Assembly (NCBI RefSeq): GCF_009939225.1
Contig: NZ_JAACJR010000010.1
Coordinates: 1 to 64,000, forward strand
DNA: 64,000 nucleotides
Source of the DNA: Sediminibacterium soli
Lineage (GTDB): Bacteria > Bacteroidota > Bacteroidia > Chitinophagales > Chitinophagaceae
Reading direction: 5' to 3'
Of this stretch, positions 15,033 through 23,842 are shown one piece after another (within the stretch, counting starts at the first letter, position 1; every line of letters begins with the position of its first letter). Under the pieces are notes generated by a model that was not told the origin of the DNA, did no database searches, and worked only from the letters and a program-made list of their open reading frames with translations. Both the position numbers and the translations under genes were made by a program.

Positions 15033-16214
15033 TTATGCCTGTTTTTTCTCTCTGAAAAACAGGATAAAATACACCAGCACACCGAGTGCAATATACGCCG
15101 GCACGAACCATATTTTCTGCCAGTTGTGCACGCTGCCTGTCTGGTACTGGTCAACGATAAAACCCGAGAACCAGGTGCCGATGAACATACCCACGCCATA
15201 GGTGGCGAAGGTAAAAAGTCCCTGCGCCGCGTTTTTGATTTTTTCGCCGGCTTTTTTCTCTGTGTACATATAACCCGTTACAAAAAAGAAATCGTAACAG
15301 ATGCCATGCAGTACGATACCCGCGTACAGCATCCAGTTATTGGCGCCGGTATCGCCATAGGCGAAACATACATAACGCAGTATCCATGCCGTCATACCCA
15401 TCAGCAGCATGTTCTTTACACCGATGCGGTTAAACAGGAATGGGATGGCGAGTATAAAGACCGCTTCTGATACCTGACCCAGTGTCATTTTACCCGCGGC
15501 GTTTTCAAAACCTATTTCGTTCAGGAACGGGTTGGCAAAACCATAATAGAAAGAAAGCGGGATGCATACCAGTATCGCGGCAACAAAAAAGATCAGGTAA
15601 GGCCGTTCTTTGAACAGCACAAATGCCTCTGTTCCGATTGCGGAGGAGGAATCGCTGTTCTTTCCTTTTGGCGGTGTATTGGGCAGTGCCAGGCTTAGCA
15701 GACCCAGGGCAGCCGAGGCAATGGCCGCCATATGAAAGGTGGAAGATGTTTTTTCGATACCCAGTTTGCTGATGAATACACCCGCAACGATCCAGCCCAG
15801 CGTACCAAAAACCCTGATCCAGGGAAACTGTTTGCCGGGATCCGTCATTTGCGAAAATGCCACGCTGTTACTCAACGCGATCGTGGGCATGTACAGCAGG
15901 GAATAGCCGAGTATGACCCAGTAAAATGCCTGGCTGTCGCCGATACGGGTAGCCAGGAACAGCAGGGCGGCGCCAACCAGGTGCAGTACGCTCATGATCT
16001 TCTGCGCCGAAAAAAAACGGTCGGCGATCAGTCCCACAAAAAAAGGAGAGATCATGGTGGCAATGGCAAGTGCGCTGTAGGCGGCGCCTATCTCCACACC
16101 GCTGGCGTTGAGGTGGCCGCCCATATAGGTGCCCATCGTAACATACCAGGCGCCCCAGATAAAATATTCAAGAAACATCATCAGGGAGAGCAGCGAGCCT
16201 GTTTTTGCTTTCAT
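15033..16214 (-). CDS. MFS permease of the nucleoside:H+ symporter (NupG) family
   Basis: The protein has 393 residues and about twelve hydrophobic spans. The NHS-family start LMMFLEYFIWGAWYVTMGTY follows MKAKTGSLLS, and a charged central loop lies near residues 190-205. In Bacteroidota such carriers are usually found in sugar-oxidation loci together with Gfo/Idh and isomerase genes rather than with nucleoside genes, so a sugar or keto-sugar substrate is likely. I chose ATG 16214; upstream residues are polar and not typical. It is 66 bp upstream of the Gfo/Idh gene on the same strand and likely co-transcribed. Confidence 0.82.
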   Translation of the reverse strand: MKAKTGSLLSLMMFLEYFIWGAWYVTMGTYMGGHLNASGVEIGAAYSALAIATMISPFFVGLIADRFFSAQKIMSVLHLVGAALLFLATRIGDSQAFYWVILGYSLLYMPTIALSNSVAFSQMTDPGKQFPWIRVFGTLGWIVAGVFISKLGIEKTSSTFHMAAIASAALGLLSLALPNTPPKGKNSDSSSAIGTEAFVLFKERPYLIFFVAAILVCIPLSFYYGFANPFLNEIGFENAAGKMTLGQVSEAVFILAIPFLFNRIGVKNMLLMGMTAWILRYVCFAYGDTGANNWMLYAGIVLHGICYDFFFVTGYMYTEKKAGEKIKNAAQGLFTFATYGVGMFIGTWFSGFIVDQYQTGSVHNWQKIWFVPAYIALGVLVYFILFFREKKQA

Positions 16215-16356
16215 GGCTTTGTTTTGGTTTTCTTTCGTTAGATTTAGACTCCGGTTGAAAAAAATGAATGTAGGAATAATTGCCAATTTAATCGGGATCG
16301 GCCGGGTATTATTTATTCAGTTTTTTCATTCGCCGTAACCAAATAAATGCTTTGTT

Positions 16357-17082
16357 ATGAACCGTACGATTCGCTATGCCTTTTCCCTGCTGCTGGTGCT
16401 TGGATTATTTGCTTTTACCGCCGGTAAGAAAAAACCGCGGATACTCGTGTTTTCCAAAACCAAGGGTTTTCACCACGCGTCCATAACCGTTGGCGCCCCT
16501 GCCATTTATAAACTGGGGCAGGAGAACGGTTTTGATGTGGATACCACCTCTGATGCAGACGTTTTTACCAGAAAAGGATTGAAGAAATATGCTGCGGTTG
16601 TATTCCTCAGCACCACCGGCGATGTGCTCGACAATGCACAGCAGGAGGCCTTTCAGAAATTTATCCGCTCAGGCAAGGGATATGTTGGCGTACATGCCGC
16701 TGCCGACACCGAATACGACTGGCCCTGGTACAACCAGCTGGCAGGAGCCTATTTCAAAAGCCATCCCAAACAACAGGAAGCATCTCTGCAGATCGTTGAC
16801 GCAAATAACCCCGCCACTTCGCACCTGCCCAATCCCTGGAAAAGAAAGGACGAATGGTACAACTACAAATCCATCCAGAACGGGTTGCATGTGCTGATCA
16901 ACCTCGATGAGAAATCCTATACAGGCGGCGCGAACGGTGATCTTCATCCCATTGCTTGGTACCACGATTTCGACGGGGGCCGCGCATTTTATACCGGCTT
17001 GGGTCATACAGACGAATCTTACAGCGATCCCCTGTTCCTGGGTCACCTGCTGGCGGGTATCCGTTATGCAATGAATCGATAA
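16357..17082 (+). CDS. ThuA-domain protein, exported
   Basis: The protein has 241 residues with a signal peptide (to about residue 22) and a ThuA-like glutamine-amidotransferase-type fold. ILVFSKTKGFHH and GYVGVHAAADTEYDW are recognisable, together with a late FYTGLGHTDESY. ThuA proteins take part in trehalose and other disaccharide use through 3-keto intermediates in Sinorhizobium; Bacteroidota often carry secreted versions in sugar loci. The next gene begins 11 bp later, so ThuA and GH130 form an operon. The exact reaction is not known. Confidence 0.88.
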   Translation: MNRTIRYAFSLLLVLGLFAFTAGKKKPRILVFSKTKGFHHASITVGAPAIYKLGQENGFDVDTTSDADVFTRKGLKKYAAVVFLSTTGDVLDNAQQEAFQKFIRSGKGYVGVHAAADTEYDWPWYNQLAGAYFKSHPKQQEASLQIVDANNPATSHLPNPWKRKDEWYNYKSIQNGLHVLINLDEKSYTGGANGDLHPIAWYHDFDGGRAFYTGLGHTDESYSDPLFLGHLLAGIRYAMNR

Positions 17083-17092
17083 ACGATCCTTC

Positions 17093-18238
17093 ATGCTGTC
17101 ACCATCCCGTATCTGCGCGTTTGTTTTCGCGCTTTCCTGTGCTGCCTGTCAGTCACCCGAAGAAACCGGCGCCGGCGGCAGCTGGGCCCTGCTCGGTTTT
17201 GAAAAAGCCGATGCGGTAAACCCGGTGCTATCACCCGATAGCAGCAGTTTTACCGATCCTGTTACGAACAAACGGGTTTTTTGGGAACAGAAAGACGTGT
17301 TTAACCCTGCCATCGTTGTAAAAGATGGTAAGGTCTGGATGTTGTACCGTGCACAGGACACTGTGGGACTGCCCGCCGGCACCTCGCGCATCGGTATTGC
17401 GGAGAGCGGCGACGGGCTCCATTTTACCCGCTACCGTACGCCGGTACTGTACCCCGACAACGATGCCTGCAAAGTATACGAATGGCAGGGCGGCTGTGAA
17501 GATCCCCGTATCGTGGAAGATGCGAACGGTACCTATTATATGACCTATACCGCCTACGACGGTAAACTTGCCCGGCTGCTGGTGGCCAGTTCCAGGGACC
17601 TGTTTCACTGGACCAAACACGGCCCCGTATTCGCGGACGCATATCATGGAAAGTACCTTAACAAATGGTCGAAATCGGGCAGCATCGTTTGCCGCTACGA
17701 AAAAGGAAAAGCGATCGCCGAAAAGATCAATGGAAAGTACTGGATGTATTTTGGGGATGTATTTATTTACACCGCGGTCTCTGACGACCTGGTTCACTGG
17801 ACGCCCGTTGAAATGAAGCCGGGCGAGCAGCCGCCTGTGCCCCCGAAAAACGAAGCACTGAACATGCCCGCCCTGCTTATCGCCATTCCCACACGCAACG
17901 GTAAGTTCGACAGTGATCTGGTAGAACCCGGTCCGCCGGCAATGGTCACGGACAAAGGCATCGTACTCATCTATAACAGCCGCAACCTCAGAAATATCGG
18001 GGATACCAGTCTTCCCGATGGCACGTATACCGGCGGACAGGTGCTGATGGATAAAAATGATCCCACAAAAATCCTTGCGCGTCTGGATAACTATTTTTTC
18101 CGGCCCGATAAACCTTACGAGATCACCGGGCAGGTAAACAATGTCTGTTTCCTCGAGGGACTGGCGTATTTCAAAAACAGCTGGTTTATCTACTACGGCA
18201 CAGCGGACTCGAAAATCGCGGTGGCGGAGAGACGGTAA
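17093..18238 (+). CDS. GH130-like glycosidase/phosphorylase lipoprotein
   Basis: The protein has 381 residues with a lipoprotein signal (LSCAAC, Cys about residue 19) and acidic residues soon after (SPEE), compatible with surface export. The catalytic domain is a five-bladed propeller with the GH130 signature GCEDPRI near residue 131, followed by YYMTYTAYDG. GH130 includes mannosyl phosphorylases and beta-1,2-mannosidases; an extracellular lipoprotein would more likely be a hydrolase because phosphate and sugar phosphates are intracellular. It is co-transcribed with the ThuA gene. GH43/GH32-type folds are an alternative, but the motif favours GH130. Confidence 0.8.
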   Translation: MLSPSRICAFVFALSCAACQSPEETGAGGSWALLGFEKADAVNPVLSPDSSSFTDPVTNKRVFWEQKDVFNPAIVVKDGKVWMLYRAQDTVGLPAGTSRIGIAESGDGLHFTRYRTPVLYPDNDACKVYEWQGGCEDPRIVEDANGTYYMTYTAYDGKLARLLVASSRDLFHWTKHGPVFADAYHGKYLNKWSKSGSIVCRYEKGKAIAEKINGKYWMYFGDVFIYTAVSDDLVHWTPVEMKPGEQPPVPPKNEALNMPALLIAIPTRNGKFDSDLVEPGPPAMVTDKGIVLIYNSRNLRNIGDTSLPDGTYTGGQVLMDKNDPTKILARLDNYFFRPDKPYEITGQVNNVCFLEGLAYFKNSWFIYYGTADSKIAVAERR

Positions 18239-18240
18239 CC

Positions 18241-18309
18241 TGAGTTATCAAACCGGACAGCGGACCGAATTCCATATCCTTCTTAACCGAACAAACTCAC
18301 GATAACTCA
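18241..18309. repeat. 9-bp inverted repeat with AACTCACG words
   Basis: TGAGTTATC (18241-18249) pairs with GATAACTCA (18301-18309). The right arm is part of a run of three AACTCACG-type words at 18294-18322. It lies 3 bp after the GH130 stop and may contribute to transcript end formation. Confidence 0.4.
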
Positions 18310-18402
18310 CGTCAACTCACGATGACGACCTTTTCTCTCTTGTAGATTTTTTTCCCCACCTCTCCCTGCATTCTTTTTGCATATTTCTATAAAACCCAGG
18401 TT

Positions 18403-18789
18403 ATGAAAACTATGGAAGCCACTGAACAACGTCCCGGGGGTGCCAGGGTACTGGATGCCCCCTATGTGATCACGGATATCAATGCCGCGCTTAACACGCT
18501 GATGGATGAAAGAGGATGGGAAGAAACGGATTGTAACGGGATCACACTTTTCAAAACAGACAACATCACTTCGGTATTGATATGCATGCATCCCGGGTCA
18601 AGGATCGGTGAAAATTCGATCGACGGAACGGTAACCCTGCAGATCGTAGAGGGAGAAGTGGAACTGACGGCAGATGAAGAAGTGGTCACCCTGCGCACAG
18701 GCCAGCTGGTGATGCTGCACCACGAGGTAACCCACAGCCTGCTCGCCACCGAAGAAACGGTTGTGCTCCTTACGAATCATGTTTGTTGA
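18403..18789 (+). CDS. Cupin-domain protein
   Basis: The 128-residue protein has a single small cupin barrel, about residues 50-125. It includes HPGSRIGENSIDGTVTLQIVEGEVEL, here split between the two conserved strands, and MLHHEVTHSLLA, whose histidines could bind a metal. There is no signal peptide. It stands alone between the GH130 operon and the convergent metZ gene. Small cupins of this kind often have sensing or isomerase roles; no substrate can be named. Confidence 0.75.
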   Translation: MKTMEATEQRPGGARVLDAPYVITDINAALNTLMDERGWEETDCNGITLFKTDNITSVLICMHPGSRIGENSIDGTVTLQIVEGEVELTADEEVVTLRTGQLVMLHHEVTHSLLATEETVVLLTNHVC

Positions 18790-18796
18790 GGGACCA

Positions 18797-18946
18797 GTGG
18801 ATTAGTGGATTATGGATTCGCGGATTATTTTTCTGCGGCTGCTCTGTATAGCTGTTACCAAACCGCATGACTTTTTTTGGGCACCACTACAGGTCCAGAT
18901 TCACTAAACAAGTAAAGATCCGCTAATCCATAATCCACTAATCCGC
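18797..18946. repeat. 27-bp imperfect inverted repeat made of GGATT words
   Basis: The left arm (18797-18823) and right arm (18920-18946) are complementary with about two mismatches. Both are strings of GGATTA plus a two- to four-base spacer, and the right side continues with more CTAATCC words to 18967. It separates the convergent cupin and metZ genes. Similar arrays occur at 20183-20254 and 28856-29034. Confidence 0.65.
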
Positions 18947-18960
18947 TAATCCACAATCCG

Positions 18961-20142
18961 CTAATCCATAACCCTATCGAGCGACTGAAGGATGTCCTGC
19001 AGGATGTCTTCGCGGTGTTCCAGTCCTACGCTGATGCGGATCAGTCCGGGTGTGATGTTTACCGCCTGTCTTTCCGCTTCCGTCAGTTTTGCATGTGTGG
19101 TACTGGCAGGATGGGAGGCGATGCTCCGGGTATCGCCGAGGTTGGCGGTGAGCGTAAGCATTTGAAGGTTGTCCATAAAAGCAATTCCCGCATCGATACC
19201 GCCTTTCAGTTCAAAGCAAACAATGCCGCCGCCGTTGCGCATCTGTTTTTTGGCGATGGCGTACTGCGGGTGACTCTCCAGGAAGGGGTAGCGCAGAGAT
19301 CTGATCTTGGGATGTTTGTCGAGCGATTCTGCGATAAACAGGGCATTGGATGCATGACGTTCCATACGCACATCGAGGGTTTCCAGGCTTTTACTCAAAA
19401 CCCATGCATTGAACGGAGAAAGCGCGGGCCCCGTGCTTCTGCAGAACAGGTAGATATCCTTTATCAGGTCCTTCCTGCCCACAACAGCGCCGCCCAGTAC
19501 ACGGCCCTGCCCGTCGAGCCATTTGGTGGCGGAGTGCACAACCAGATCGGCGCCGAACGCGATCGGCCGCTGCGATACAGGTGTGGCAAAACAGTTGTCT
19601 ACGGTATAAATGATGTTATGCTGTTTCGCAATCCTGCCGATCATTTCCAGGTCCAGTATATCCAAACCGGGATTGGTGGGCGTTTCCAGGTAGATCATCC
19701 TGGTGTTCGGTCTTACCGCGGCGCGCCATTCTTCTTCCGATGCGGTTGCGCTTACATAGCTGTATTCGATCCCGAATTTGGTGAGGTATTTCGATATAAC
19801 GGTATGCGTGCTTCCGAAAATGGCGTTGCAGGAAAGCAGGTGATCACCCTGCTTCATCAGCGCCAGAAAAGAACCCGTGATGGCGCTCATGCCCGATGCG
19901 GTCACATAACCCGCTTCCGCGCCTTCCAGTGCACAGATCTTGTCAGTGAACTCCCGGGAATTGGGATTGCTGAAGCGGCTGTAAATATTATCATCCGTTT
20001 CGTCTGCAAAAGCGGCGCGCATAGCTTCGGCATTGTCAAAGCAAAAACTGCTTGTAAGGAATAATGGGGAAGAATGCTCCATTTCATTGGTTTGCTCAAC
20101 ACGTATGCGTACGGCATCGGTTTCTGGGTGTCTGGATTTCAT
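18961..20142 (-). CDS. metZ: O-succinylhomoserine sulfhydrylase / trans-sulfuration enzyme
   Basis: A 393-residue Cys/Met-metabolism PLP enzyme. The Schiff-base lysine is in [10 protein letters not shown] near residue 209, and the fold has the family's GSTHTVI and ETPTNPGLD segments. Members of this family add sulfide to an activated homoserine to give homocysteine, or act as cystathionine/methionine lyases. The metX gene 600 bp away makes a methionine biosynthesis role most likely, probably with O-acetylhomoserine as the substrate. A gamma-lyase cannot be excluded from sequence alone. Confidence 0.85.
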   Translation of the reverse strand: MKSRHPETDAVRIRVEQTNEMEHSSPLFLTSSFCFDNAEAMRAAFADETDDNIYSRFSNPNSREFTDKICALEGAEAGYVTASGMSAITGSFLALMKQGDHLLSCNAIFGSTHTVISKYLTKFGIEYSYVSATASEEEWRAAVRPNTRMIYLETPTNPGLDILDLEMIGRIAKQHNIIYTVDNCFATPVSQRPIAFGADLVVHSATKWLDGQGRVLGGAVVGRKDLIKDIYLFCRSTGPALSPFNAWVLSKSLETLDVRMERHASNALFIAESLDKHPKIRSLRYPFLESHPQYAIAKKQMRNGGGIVCFELKGGIDAGIAFMDNLQMLTLTANLGDTRSIASHPASTTHAKLTEAERQAVNITPGLIRISVGLEHREDILQDILQSLDRVMD

Positions 20143-20182
20143 ATTAGTCGGTTAGAAGATTCTTGAATAGGGTAATGGATTT

Positions 20183-20254
20183 TCGGATTCCGGATTCGTG
20201 GATTGGGGTTTGAAAAATGCGCAATAGGTTCTTATTCACGAATCCGCAATCCGC
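20183..20254. repeat. 21-bp imperfect inverted repeat of GGATT words
   Basis: The arms 20183-20203 and 20234-20254 pair over 21 bp with three mismatches, and further GGATT words flank them. It lies between the stop of the OsmC gene and the start of metZ, both leftward, so it may end the OsmC transcript. Confidence 0.55.
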
Positions 20255-20673
20255 TAATTAATTGTCAGATCCCAGGTGATCGTGCAGCCGGCGGCGCGGA
20301 GCGTGGCGGCAACAGAACAATATTTATCCAGGGAAAGACTGCAGGCTTTGCGCGCCTTGTCTTCGTCTATACCGCCTGCAAAACGGAAAAGGATATGCAC
20401 CTGTTTCCATAAAGCGGGCTCCTTGCCCTGTTCCCTTTCTCCTTCGATCTCCATATGGAAATCGGTCACTTCCTGCTTCTGTTTCTTCAGGATGGAAATG
20501 ATATCGACACCGCCGCAGCCGCCCAGTCCGGCCAGCAGTGTCTGCATGGGCCGGAAGCCGCCGTTGTGCCCGCCAAATGATTCGGCGGCATCCATGACAA
20601 TCTTATGACTGTTCTCATCAACCGCTTCAAACGCAAAGGCGTTATCCGTTCTTTTGATCGTTATCCTCGGCAT
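20254..20673 (-). CDS. OsmC family protein
   Basis: The protein has 139 residues from ATG 20673. The OsmC/Ohr fold is visible with PMQTLLAGLGGCGGVDIISILKKQ (split in two) at residues about 42-65 and a second cysteine in KYCSVAATLRAAG near 122. OsmC proteins reduce organic peroxides through two cysteines, and both are present. The gene is divergent from metX with a 65-bp shared promoter space. It probably protects thiol metabolism; co-regulation with methionine genes is inferred from position. Confidence 0.88.
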   Translation of the reverse strand: MPRITIKRTDNAFAFEAVDENSHKIVMDAAESFGGHNGGFRPMQTLLAGLGGCGGVDIISILKKQKQEVTDFHMEIEGEREQGKEPALWKQVHILFRFAGGIDEDKARKACSLSLDKYCSVAATLRAAGCTITWDLTIN

Positions 20674-20738
20674 GTAAAAAGATTTATGCAAATGTAATTT
20701 AACCATGCCCTTATTTTGCTTCTGAAATACGGAATAAA

Positions 20739-21761
20739 GTGGCCAGACACATTTTTAACTCAGACCAGGCTTTTATACTAGAAAGCGGAGAAAAACTACC
20801 ATCTGTAAGTATTGTCTACCATACTTATGGAGAATTGAATGCGGATAAGAACAATGTGATTTGGGTTTGTCATGCGCTCACCGCCAATGCAGACGCGGCC
20901 GACTGGTGGAAAGGTGTTGTTGGCGATGATACGCTGATCGATCCTTCGCGTTATTTTATTGTCTGTGCCAATATCCTGGGCTCCTGTTATGGGTCAACCG
21001 GACCTACCAGCCATAACCCCGCAACGGGCAAACCCTACTATTCGGATTTTCCGCTGGTTACGATACGTGATATGGTGCAGGCGCATAGGTTGCTGCGCAG
21101 GCACCTGGGCATAGAGGCTATTTACCTGCTGATGGGCGGCAGTATGGGCGGTTACCAGGCACTGGAATGGAGTGTGATGGAGCCCTCGGTGATACAGAGA
21201 CTCTTTTTGATCGCCACCTCTCCTTCGGAAAGCGCCTGGGGTGTGGCCGTGCACACCGCACAGCGGCTGGCCATAGAGGCAGATGATACCTGGAACCACC
21301 ATTCGCCCGAAGCGGGTGCAAGGGGATTAAAAGCTGCCAGGGCCATCGGTATGCTTACCTATCGCAATTACGGCACTTTCCAGGAGCGCCAGACGGATCC
21401 CGACCCGGAGAAGATCGATAATTTCAAAGCATCTTCCTATATCAATTACCAGGGAGAAAAACTGGTGAAGAGATTCAACGCCTACAGTTACTGGCTGCTG
21501 ACCAAGTCGATGGACAGTCACCATCTCGGCAGGGGCAGGGGCGGGGACCTGATCTCCGTGCTGGGCGCTATCCGGCAGCCGGTGCTGATCATGGGTATCA
21601 GCAGCGATATACTTTGCCCGCTGGACGAACAGCGTTTTATGGCGGAACATATGCCGGACAGTACACTCGTAGAGATCGGCTCGGCCTATGGCCATGATGG
21701 TTTTATCATCGAGGCCAGGCAGATCAATAAACACCTGGGAGAATGGCTGGATAAAAAATAA
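20739..21761 (+). CDS. metX: Homoserine O-acetyltransferase
   Basis: A 340-residue alpha/beta hydrolase of the MetX type. The nucleophile serine is in MGGSMGGYQALEW near residue 135, the Asp of the triad in ISSDILCPLDEQ, and the His in GSAYGHDGFIIE near the end. It acylates homoserine in the first committed step of methionine synthesis and would supply the nearby metZ product. Translation appears to begin at GTG 20739 (ValAlaArgHisIlePhe), as no ATG is in a suitable place. Confidence 0.92.
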   Translation: MARHIFNSDQAFILESGEKLPSVSIVYHTYGELNADKNNVIWVCHALTANADAADWWKGVVGDDTLIDPSRYFIVCANILGSCYGSTGPTSHNPATGKPYYSDFPLVTIRDMVQAHRLLRRHLGIEAIYLLMGGSMGGYQALEWSVMEPSVIQRLFLIATSPSESAWGVAVHTAQRLAIEADDTWNHHSPEAGARGLKAARAIGMLTYRNYGTFQERQTDPDPEKIDNFKASSYINYQGEKLVKRFNAYSYWLLTKSMDSHHLGRGRGGDLISVLGAIRQPVLIMGISSDILCPLDEQRFMAEHMPDSTLVEIGSAYGHDGFIIEARQINKHLGEWLDKK

Positions 21762-21762
21762 A

Positions 21763-21826
21763 ATTGCCACAGATTTCACAGATTACCACAGATAAAGCAG
21801 TGCAAATCTTTGAAATCTGTGGCAAT
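21763..21826 (+). terminator. 16-bp perfect inverted repeat after metX
   Basis: ATTGCCACAGATTTCA (21763-21778) is perfectly complementary to 21811-21826, with a 32-base loop that carries more CACAGAT words. It starts one base after the metX stop. It probably ends the metX transcript, although the T-run is weak. Confidence 0.5.
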
Positions 21827-21889
21827 ATCTTTCAACAAACCCACCCATGCCAAACCCCCGATCACCGTATCTTTGTATAAACATCGGCC

Positions 21890-22075
21890 ATGGGCATCTG
21901 GAAACAAATAGCAGAATACCTGTACATCAAAAAAAGAGACCCCAACGAACCCCGTACGCAGTGGATGAAATACATGCACGGCATGAACCGCATTTCCCTG
22001 ATCATGTTTATCGTTGCGGTGCTGATCATTATTTTTAAGCTGGTGATATTACCGTTGTTAGGAGGAAATAACTGA
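21890..22075 (+). CDS. Small membrane protein, DUF6728-like
   Basis: The 61-residue protein has a conserved-looking basic N-terminal part (KKRDPNEPRTQWMKYMHGMN, residues 15-34) and one C-terminal membrane span (about 37-56). I recognise the arrangement from small proteins of Chitinophagaceae annotated as DUF6728. Its function is unknown. It stands next to the convergent lpxB gene, and the gap holds a 19-bp inverted repeat. Confidence 0.6.
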   Translation: MGIWKQIAEYLYIKKRDPNEPRTQWMKYMHGMNRISLIMFIVAVLIIIFKLVILPLLGGNN

Positions 22076-22130
22076 ATGGCTGCATGGTTATATCATTCAA
22101 ACCATACAGCAATAAAACCATATAGCCATT
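22075..22130. terminator. 19-bp imperfect inverted repeat between convergent genes
   Basis: Arms at 22075-22093 and 22112-22130 pair with three mismatches over 19 bp; AATGGCT/AGCCATT and ATGGTT words are shared. It sits between the stop of the small membrane protein and the stop of lpxB, the position expected for a bidirectional terminator. Confidence 0.5.
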
Positions 22131-22146
22131 GAGCAATGGCAACAAA

Positions 22147-23274
22147 CTACCCCTTCCTCTCACTGATAAACGCATAAATACTCTCCGCCGCATTGGCCGA
22201 GGCCCTGCCGCCTTCCGACAGCAGATTTTTCAGCCGGGCATACTCCTGCTGCAGGGTTTGGATACGATCCCTGTCGGAAACAATTGCCCGCAGTTCCTTC
22301 ACAAGATTTTCCTTTGTAAGCTCATGTTGTATGAGTTCTGTCACCACGGGCCTGTCCATGATCAGGTTCACGAGCGAAATGTATTTGATCCTGATCAGGC
22401 GCCGGGCTATCTGGTAACTGATATTGCTTCCCTTGTAACAGACCACCTGGGGCACGCCGAACAATGCGGTCTCAAGCGTGGCGGTTCCGCTGGTAACCAG
22501 TGCGGCACTGGCCCTGTTCAGCAGGGCATAGGTCTGGTTATGCACGGCGCTTACATTGTGCCTGTTCTGGAAAAAAGTTCCGTAAAAACTTTCGTCAAGT
22601 CCCGGTGCCTGCGCCACCACGAACTGGTGATCCGGGAACGCATCGGCCACGCTGAGCATGATGGGCAGTTTAACTGCTATTTCCTGCTTGCGGCTGCCCG
22701 GTAACAGGGCAATCAGCGGTTTTGCCGGCAGGGCATCTATCTCCGGCGGCGCCGGTTGCTGCCTGGCTTTTTCGATCACTTCCACCAGCGGGTGACCTAC
22801 ATATTCCACCTCCCAGTTCCAGCGCTCCCGGTAATATTTTTTTTCAAACGGCAGTATGCACAGCATCCTGTCGATATATTGTTTCATCTTTTTTACGCGG
22901 TTCTCTTTCCATGCCCATACCTGGGGCGATATGTAAAAGATCACGCGCAATCCCTGCTGTTTGGCCCATTCGGCAATGCGCAGGTTGAAGCCGGGATAAT
23001 CGATCAGGATCACCGCATCGGGCTGCCATTGGCTGATATCGTCTTTACAAAAACGGATATTGCGCAGGATCGTAGGAAGGTTCTTCACCACTTCGGCAAA
23101 ACCCATAAAGGCAAGGTCACGGTAATGTTTCACCAGTTCACCGCCTGCTGCCTGCATCAGGTCGCCGCCCCAGCAGCGGATGGTCGCCCGGGTGTCCAGT
23201 TGCCGCAGTTCCCTGATCAGGTTACTGCCGTGCAGGTCGCCGCTTGCTTCACCGGCAATGAGGTAGTACTTCAT
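22147..23274 (-). CDS. lpxB: Lipid-A-disaccharide synthase
   Basis: The 375-residue GT19 enzyme shows the start MKYYLIAGEASGDLHG, the region FMGFAEVVKN, YISPQVWAWKENRVKKM near 133-149, and the donor-binding segment TSGTATLETALFGVPQVV near 265. It condenses UDP-2,3-diacylglucosamine with lipid X to make the lipid A disaccharide at the inner membrane. In related genomes I recall lpxB following surE and a small membrane gene; here those two genes lie 4.5 kb upstream, separated by oppositely oriented BlaI/BlaR1/amidase genes. Confidence 0.95.
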   Translation of the reverse strand: MKYYLIAGEASGDLHGSNLIRELRQLDTRATIRCWGGDLMQAAGGELVKHYRDLAFMGFAEVVKNLPTILRNIRFCKDDISQWQPDAVILIDYPGFNLRIAEWAKQQGLRVIFYISPQVWAWKENRVKKMKQYIDRMLCILPFEKKYYRERWNWEVEYVGHPLVEVIEKARQQPAPPEIDALPAKPLIALLPGSRKQEIAVKLPIMLSVADAFPDHQFVVAQAPGLDESFYGTFFQNRHNVSAVHNQTYALLNRASAALVTSGTATLETALFGVPQVVCYKGSNISYQIARRLIRIKYISLVNLIMDRPVVTELIQHELTKENLVKELRAIVSDRDRIQTLQQEYARLKNLLSEGGRASANAAESIYAFISERKG

Positions 23275-23406
23275 GCATGCAAAATAGGCAAGGAATAGGG
23301 AATCCGGGTGAGGGAAATTTTTCGTTCCGGCTTAACAGTTTATTCCGTAATCACCGGTCAGTGCAACCTGCAGCCAGCTGGGACCAGTTTGGGCCAAACC
23401 CCGAAT

Positions 23407-23451
23407 ACTAAAAAAATAGTTTGCAAACTAAAAAATTAGTTTATATATTTG
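23407..23451 (+). promoter_or_regulatory. Promoter with overlapping BlaI-type dyads
   Basis: A Bacteroidota-type promoter is visible: -33 TTTG at 23420-23423, a 20-bp spacer, and -7 TATATTTG at 23444-23451. Three dyads overlie it: ACTAAAAAAATAGT (23407-23420), the perfect TAGTTTGCAAACTA (23417-23430), and AAACTAA-4-TTAGTTT (23425-23442). ACTA/TAGT half-sites resemble BlaI/MecI operators. The first BlaI-operon codon is 23 bp downstream. Repression by the BlaI product is inferred. Confidence 0.75.
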
Positions 23452-23473
23452 AAAGGTACGCAAAACACCCCCC

Positions 23474-23836
23474 ATGAAACCCTTAACCAAAGCAGAGGAA
23501 CAGATCATGCAAACGATCTGGCGGCTGGAGAAAGCCTTCCTGAAAGACATCGTGGAAGCACAGCCCGAGCCGAGACCGCATTCCAACACCGTTGCCACCA
23601 TCATCAAGATACTTGTTGACAAAGGTTTTGTGGGCATCCATCCCATCGGCAGGGTGCATGAATATTATCCCGTGGTATCAAAAGAAGCCTATTCTTCCAG
23701 GAGCATCCGCACGCTGGTGGACGGCTATTTTGAAGGTTCGTTCAGCGACGCGGTTTCCTTTATGGTAAAACAGAAAGATATTTCGGTGAAGGAGCTGGAG
23801 TTGCTGCTGCAGCAGATCAAACAAACCAAAAAATAA
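23474..23836 (+). CDS. BlaI/MecI/CopY family transcriptional repressor
   Basis: A 120-residue winged-helix protein: LTKAEEQIMQTIWRLEKAF at the start, the recognition helix in PRPHSNTVATIIKILVDKGF (near 33-53), the wing GRVHEYYPVVS, and a C-terminal dimerisation helix. BlaI-type repressors are removed when the partner M56 protease is activated. The M56 gene begins 7 bp downstream, a standard pair. The promoter carries overlapping dyads, so the pair should be autoregulated. Unlike beta-lactamase operons, no beta-lactamase follows; a peptidoglycan amidase does. Confidence 0.92.
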   Translation: MKPLTKAEEQIMQTIWRLEKAFLKDIVEAQPEPRPHSNTVATIIKILVDKGFVGIHPIGRVHEYYPVVSKEAYSSRSIRTLVDGYFEGSFSDAVSFMVKQKDISVKELELLLQQIKQTKK

Positions 23837-23842
23837 TACGCC

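Noticed and set aside
20674..20738. SAM-type riboswitch in front of metX
   Set aside because: Only 65 bp separates metX from the divergent OsmC gene, and no conserved riboswitch core can be recognised.
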